DNA from: RUG334 sp045599645
GTDB taxonomy: Bacteria > Muiribacteriota > Ozemobacteria > Ozemobacterales > Ozemobacteraceae
Length of the DNA: 64,000 bases
Assembly (NCBI GenBank): GCA_045599645.1
Contig: JAZRWI010000111.1
Span: 1 to 64,000, forward strand
Direction of reading: 5' to 3'
Made by a program: the position numbers and the translations under genes. The notes below the pieces were generated by a model. The model did not search any database and was not told the DNA's origin. It worked only from the letters and a program-made list of their open reading frames with translations. Positions 59,660-64,000 of the stretch are shown piece after piece (positions within the stretch are counted from its first letter, which is position 1; each line of letters opens with the position of its first letter).

Positions 59660-62600
59660 ATGAGTTATGGCACTTCAGAACAATTAGAGATAGACTTTAA
59701 CAGGCTCAACGAGCAGCAGAGGGAAATCATTACCAGATTTTCCAAAAATTCGCTGGTTGTAGCAGGTCCAGGCACAGGCAAAACCCGCACAATTTCTGTT
59801 TTAATAGCCAAACAGCTTGAAAAAGGCATACGTTTAAAGGAAATACTTGCCCTGACTTTCTCCGATAAAGCAGCCACAGAGCTTCGCGAAAGAGTCCTGG
59901 AATATTATCCACAAAGCTTTGACCAATGCTGGATTTCAACATTTCACTCATTTTGTGCAAGAATATTGAGGGAACAATATTACGAAGTCGGCATAATCCC
60001 GGATTTCAAACTATTAACAGGCTTTAAGGAAGCCCTGCTAATGGCAACGATATGTGGCCGCCAGCAAGCAGAAGCCTTCAAGGAATACGGAAAGGTAATC
60101 AACAAAAGAGGCTTCCAGCAAGAGGTTTTAACCTTCATAAGCCTTTTGAAATCGAACCTGATTGGAGCCGACAAATTTGAGGACGCAATAAAAAACTGTC
60201 CAGATTTGTCTACAAAAGTCAGAAACAGATTATCTGAAATATTAAACCTTTTCAGATTATACGAGAAAGAACGCATAAACACAGGCTATCTTGATTTCAG
60301 AGATTTAATCAGGCTAAGTATAAAAGCTTTGCAGAACCCTCGTATAGCTGAAAGCTACAGAAAGAAATTCAAAGTAATCCTTGTAGATGAATTCCAGGAT
60401 ACTGACCCTGCTCAGTTTCTGTTATTATCACTACTTAAAGGTGAAGGCACAGATATAAAAACAGCTGTAATAGGTGATCCGCGCCAAAGTATTTACAGAT
60501 TCCGCGGCGCTGACCCGTCAATGATGACCTCAGACGGAGCCTTCTACAAGAAATACAAGGCTAAAGTTTTCCCATTGGGAAAGAACTACCGTTCAGCAAA
60601 AAGCATAATAGCTGCCGCAAAAAGCCTTAAATGGCAGACGAAATCAAAAACTGGCGATGTGCTTGAAGCCCAAAGCCATGATGAAGGTTTTGTAAAATTC
60701 TATAGGGTAAAAGACGAGCAGGAAGAAGCACGTGTATTAGGCAGAAAAATAGCTAGTCTTCTGATATACGGCGAAAACGGTAAAAAATATAAAGCCTCTG
60801 ATGTTGCAATATTGGTTAGAAACAACTATCAGATTGATTTAATTTCTGAAAATCTACAGACACTTCACATTCCATATCAGATTGCCGGTGACATGAAGTT
60901 TTTCAGAGCCGAAGAAGTTCTGGCAATGGCTTCCTTGTTCAAAATCGTATCAATAGCGGAAGGAAATGATGAAGCCCTGCAAAGAGCCTTCAGTTCTCCT
61001 GTTTTTGGCATAAATCCACTCTGGACTCAGGCTGTGCTGTCAGATGTGGAAGCAATGAAATACACTATGTCTGCAGCAATTGAGCTTATATTAGCCCAAA
61101 ATTTCGACAGGCTGCCGCATTCAGATGATGCAACCAAAGCCAAAGCCACAAGCTTTGCCCAGATTATAAACAAGCTTAAAGCATCTGCTGATGCAAATCT
61201 GTCACAGATATCGCAGATAGTCATTGATTCTGTTTCAGACTTATTACAAAATCCATCAGACAGCACTTCAAGAAACATACTTCTATTCAGAAATATGCTT
61301 ACAGATTATTGTGAAGTATTTTCCAGACAGAACGGCCGAGAAGCCAAATTGCCAGACATCGCAGCTGAATTTGATGAATGGTTAAGCTATTACGCTTCCA
61401 CAATCGAAGAATCCAAGGATTCAGAAGATGATGCAGTAAAAATAATGACCGTTCATCAATCTAAGGGACTGGAATTTCCAATAACTGTAATAAGTGGAGT
61501 CTGCGAGGGCCAATTCCCGGTAAATATCCGAGAACCCCTGCTTATATCAACATCTGTCGTAGAAAAGCTTAAAGGCTATTTTAACAGCAAAAACCGTCAG
61601 GTAAGCTTCTTCAACCCCTACCCTTCCTCTGAAGAAGAACATCTGGAAGAAGAAAGAAGATTGTTTTTTGTTGCAATCACAAGGGCAAAGGAAGGGCTGA
61701 TTCTTACTACACCTATGCGAATTGGAACAGATCCGGCTACTCCTGCGCCTTTCTTTAGGGAAATGGGCCTGAAGGCTGAAGCTGTCGAACAGGACAATCG
61801 CATTTTAACTGTTGGCGAATTCAGAACAGCCATTACAGGCCTGGAACAGGAAGACCTTTTAAAGCTGGAACCAACCTTGATTGAAGTTGAAAAACAGATA
61901 CCGAGGGAATATGCAATTCATGGTATCAGACCTCGAATATTCCATAAAGCCCAGCAGGACACCATTGAGCTTCCAGAAGACTTTACCTTCTCTGCAAGTT
62001 CCTTAAAGACTTATCTGGACTGCCCTCGTAAATTCTATTTCGAAAGCATTCTTGGAATTACAGACCCGTTGGAAGAAAGCAAGACCCAGTTTGTTGTTGG
62101 TAATGCCTATCATAAGGTTCTTGAAGAACTCCACAGGCCAGGCTCAATCTGGGAACAATGCAAAAAGCCAACAGAAGAAGAAATAATGGAATTATTTGAA
62201 AAGCATGCTCTACCAATGCTAGAGGTAGTCCCATTCTTTGAAAGATACCAGAAAATCTGCGCAATCAAAGAAGCATTGAAGCGGTATATAAATGCCATGT
62301 ATGATTTTGAACAGCTTCCATGCCGCCACACAAAGGGTGTTGAAAACAAGTTCTCGTTCAATATAGGCGGAAGCCGGATTACCGGTCGTTTTGACCGAAT
62401 AGCGTTTTTAGACAACGAAAGCGTTCAGATTGTTGACTATAAAACAGCCAAAAGTGGTCTTCCCAGCAGCGAAACCATATTTAACAAATCCTTCCCGGAA
62501 TCAGGAAGACTAGAAGAACAGCTGGAGCTTCAGATGCCAATTTATCTGTTAGCCTGTCAGAATATGGGCTTCAAGAATGTTTCTGCCGCGCTCCTTTATG

Positions 62601-62917
62601 TAATGAGCGATCAATATGCCAAGGGGAATTCCAAAACCGGCATGCAGGCAGGCTTCTTGCGCTCTGCCGCTATAAACTATGGTTGCGGTCCTGTATATGG
62701 TCATACTGTTCCACAAGTAGCTATTGAGGCCTTTAAGCAGAGACTTGAGGGGTTGATTACTCAAATAAAGGAAGACAGAACTTTTAAATGCAACCCATCA
62801 CCGAATGAAGACGCCAGAACCTGTCGAAATAAAGACTGCAGCTATTCAACCTTCTGCCAGATAGAAATTGAATCAGCCCAGGAAAATTCAGGAAAGGGGG
62901 CCGCCAGGAATGAGTAA
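59660..62917 (+). CDS. UvrD/RecB-family helicase with C-terminal PD-(D/E)XK nuclease
   Basis: 1,085 aa. A superfamily 1 helicase: Walker A AGPGTGKT at 35-42, LTFSDKAATEL motif Ia, DEFQD at 243-247, GDPRQSIYRFRGA motif III, NYRS motif IV, VHQSKGLEFP motif V and FFVAITRAKEGL motif VI. The C-terminal ~300 residues are a RecB-type nuclease domain: SASSLKTYLDCPRKFYFE, GRFDRIAF and QIVDYKTAK. The end, CRNKDCSYSTFC, together with the early Cys of LDCPRKF, gives the four cysteines expected of an AddB/Cas4-like iron-sulphur nuclease. It probably acts in DNA end resection or repair. It overlaps the next, also UvrD-like, gene by eight bases. It differs from classical AddB because all helicase motifs are present. 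Confidence 0.88.
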   Translation: MSYGTSEQLEIDFNRLNEQQREIITRFSKNSLVVAGPGTGKTRTISVLIAKQLEKGIRLKEILALTFSDKAATELRERVLEYYPQSFDQCWISTFHSFCARILREQYYEVGIIPDFKLLTGFKEALLMATICGRQQAEAFKEYGKVINKRGFQQEVLTFISLLKSNLIGADKFEDAIKNCPDLSTKVRNRLSEILNLFRLYEKERINTGYLDFRDLIRLSIKALQNPRIAESYRKKFKVILVDEFQDTDPAQFLLLSLLKGEGTDIKTAVIGDPRQSIYRFRGADPSMMTSDGAFYKKYKAKVFPLGKNYRSAKSIIAAAKSLKWQTKSKTGDVLEAQSHDEGFVKFYRVKDEQEEARVLGRKIASLLIYGENGKKYKASDVAILVRNNYQIDLISENLQTLHIPYQIAGDMKFFRAEEVLAMASLFKIVSIAEGNDEALQRAFSSPVFGINPLWTQAVLSDVEAMKYTMSAAIELILAQNFDRLPHSDDATKAKATSFAQIINKLKASADANLSQISQIVIDSVSDLLQNPSDSTSRNILLFRNMLTDYCEVFSRQNGREAKLPDIAAEFDEWLSYYASTIEESKDSEDDAVKIMTVHQSKGLEFPITVISGVCEGQFPVNIREPLLISTSVVEKLKGYFNSKNRQVSFFNPYPSSEEEHLEEERRLFFVAITRAKEGLILTTPMRIGTDPATPAPFFREMGLKAEAVEQDNRILTVGEFRTAITGLEQEDLLKLEPTLIEVEKQIPREYAIHGIRPRIFHKAQQDTIELPEDFTFSASSLKTYLDCPRKFYFESILGITDPLEESKTQFVVGNAYHKVLEELHRPGSIWEQCKKPTEEEIMELFEKHALPMLEVVPFFERYQKICAIKEALKRYINAMYDFEQLPCRHTKGVENKFSFNIGGSRITGRFDRIAFLDNESVQIVDYKTAKSGLPSSETIFNKSFPESGRLEEQLELQMPIYLLACQNMGFKNVSAALLYVMSDQYAKGNSKTGMQAGFLRSAAINYGCGPVYGHTVPQVAIEAFKQRLEGLITQIKEDRTFKCNPSPNEDARTCRNKDCSYSTFCQIEIESAQENSGKGAARNE

Positions 62918-64000
62918 ACTGTCTAATGCTATGAAAGCATTAATAGAAGGCTTAACCAAAGAGCAGCAGGATGCGGTTCTTTTTCCGGCTAGTGGTCGTT
63001 TGAGAATTTCCGCTGGTGCTGGTTCTGGTAAAACCGAAGTATTAACAAGAAGAATAGACGGCCTTTTAAAGCAGGGAATCAAGCCAACAGAGCTTGTTGC
63101 AATTACCTACACACAGAAGGCTGCTTCAGAAATGAAGACACGCCTTACAGAAAAACGAAAGCTCGCCTCGTCTGTATTGCGCAGCATGGAGGTTTCAACC
63201 TTCCATTCATTCTTGAATAAATTTTTGAAACTGGACCCATTCGGAGCAGGCATAGACAGCTCAGTCACAACAATAGAAGCCAACACAAGAGAAATTCTTC
63301 TTCTTGACCTTGCAGAGCGCTTTGCAGAGCAGTATGGAGAAAAAATAATCAACGGTGAAAGAGCCTTAGGCCCAGAATTAGCAGATAAGCTGATAAAGGA
63401 TTTCCCAGACGCTTTAAGCAAAATCAGGCGTTATTTATTAGGCCCCGGCGAATTCTATCGAAAAGCAAAGCAAATACTCGATACACGTGAACCCAAGGCA
63501 ACAGAGCTTGAATACAAAACACTAGAATGGCTTTTCATTTTCTACAACGTTTATATTGAAGAAATAACAAAGCGTAATCTTATAGATTTTGACGAAATCC
63601 TCATCAGAAGCAAGAATCTCGTGAAGGATATGCGTGAAAACGGCATAATGCCAGAAAGACGTGTATTCCTGATTGATGAATTCCAGGATAACAACCCAAA
63701 CCAGTTTGGAATAGTTGAAGAATTCTGCCGTGACCGTGACAGCCAGGTATGTGTTGTTGGTGATGAAAAGCAAAGTATCTACAGATTTCAGGGTGCAAAC
63801 GTAGATACCTTCAGAAATTTTACCTCTGATCAGGACCTGATGCTGAAGGATAATTTCCGTTCTTACGCTGAAGTAATCAATCTAGCAGACAGCTTCCTAG
63901 AAAGAAGCGGTGACATAGGCAAAATGTTTGTTAAGCAGGAAGCAAGACGTGGCAATTCTCCACGCTATCCAGCAATCAGCTGCCTTCTCACCCCGGACGA
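62910..64000 (+). CDS. UvrD-family helicase, 5' part only
   Basis: An open frame from ATG at 62910 runs past the window end (363 codons seen). It has CAGGAA at the ribosome binding position within the end of the previous gene. Motifs are Walker A AGAGSGKT at 35-42, AITYTQKAASEM, STFHSF, DEFQD near 255, VVGDEKQSIYRFQGA and DNFRS. It is a superfamily 1 helicase, probably an AddA/UvrD-type partner of the upstream helicase-nuclease. The eight-base overlap points to co-translation. The missing C-terminal part decides whether it also has a nuclease domain. Confidence 0.9.
   Translation, partial: MSKLSNAMKALIEGLTKEQQDAVLFPASGRLRISAGAGSGKTEVLTRRIDGLLKQGIKPTELVAITYTQKAASEMKTRLTEKRKLASSVLRSMEVSTFHSFLNKFLKLDPFGAGIDSSVTTIEANTREILLLDLAERFAEQYGEKIINGERALGPELADKLIKDFPDALSKIRRYLLGPGEFYRKAKQILDTREPKATELEYKTLEWLFIFYNVYIEEITKRNLIDFDEILIRSKNLVKDMRENGIMPERRVFLIDEFQDNNPNQFGIVEEFCRDRDSQVCVVGDEKQSIYRFQGANVDTFRNFTSDQDLMLKDNFRSYAEVINLADSFLERSGDIGKMFVKQEARRGNSPRYPAISCLLTPD

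Noticed and set aside
1..64000. tRNA, rRNA or insertion sequence with transposase
   Set aside because: I read both strands for cloverleaf ends, rRNA-like sequence and transposase motifs and saw none that I can support.

Overview
The window looks like part of a chromosome from an AT-rich (about 40% G+C by eye), diderm, type IV pilus-bearing bacterium. It carries lipoproteins with lipoboxes, Skp/OmpH-like periplasmic proteins, type IV prepilin-like proteins and very large secreted Ig-repeat proteins ending in a FlgD/T9SS-like fold. No rRNA, tRNA or marker gene is present, so taxonomy is open. The mix would fit an uncultured gut or rumen lineage such as Candidatus Riflebacteria, but that is a weak guess.

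Left region (1-12.5 kb) is a defence-type island, nearly all on the minus strand. It is a type I restriction-modification locus (hsdR, hsdM, hsdS) that has been shuffled. A DUF1016/YhcG-family nuclease gene sits directly after hsdM inside a 1,352-bp insertion that duplicated the last ~259 bp of hsdM, leaving a stranded hsdM 3' fragment. Two different Fic-domain genes, a small orphan gene and a DUF4143-type ATPase gene lie around hsdS. A 42-56 bp near-perfect palindrome occurs twice, and a decayed fic fragment abuts one copy.

12.5-13.1 kb is an intergenic patch with three different 7-bp tandem repeats. 13.1-15.3 kb holds a winged-helix/AAA+ ATPase and a polytopic membrane protein (plus strand).

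15.4-55.3 kb is a surface/secretion island. A minus-strand operon (42.8 to 38.6 kb) encodes a lipoprotein, two OmpH-like proteins and three prepilin-like proteins (PilW-, PilV- and PilX-like). It is followed by two tandem paralogous secreted proteins of 1,675 and 1,668 aa in the place where PilY1 sits in other type IV pilus clusters. Next come a third OmpH-like protein, a TPR lipoprotein, a 3,347-aa Ig-repeat protein and a second TPR lipoprotein. A divergent 4,042-aa paralogue of the Ig-repeat giant lies at 43.1-55.3 kb. The same heptanucleotide array occurs in opposite orientation at 12.6 kb and 55.3 kb, bracketing this region.

55.3-64 kb holds a lipoprotein, a zinc-ribbon/SUMF1 protein flanked by two copies of an unusual array of mini-hairpins joined by GTGAAAA linkers, argF (ornithine carbamoyltransferase), and two overlapping UvrD-family helicase genes, the second cut by the window end.

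The observations most worth following are the mini-hairpin arrays with base-pair covariation, the 7-bp repeat family, the hsdM-duplicating nuclease cassette, and the pilin/giant-protein cluster.
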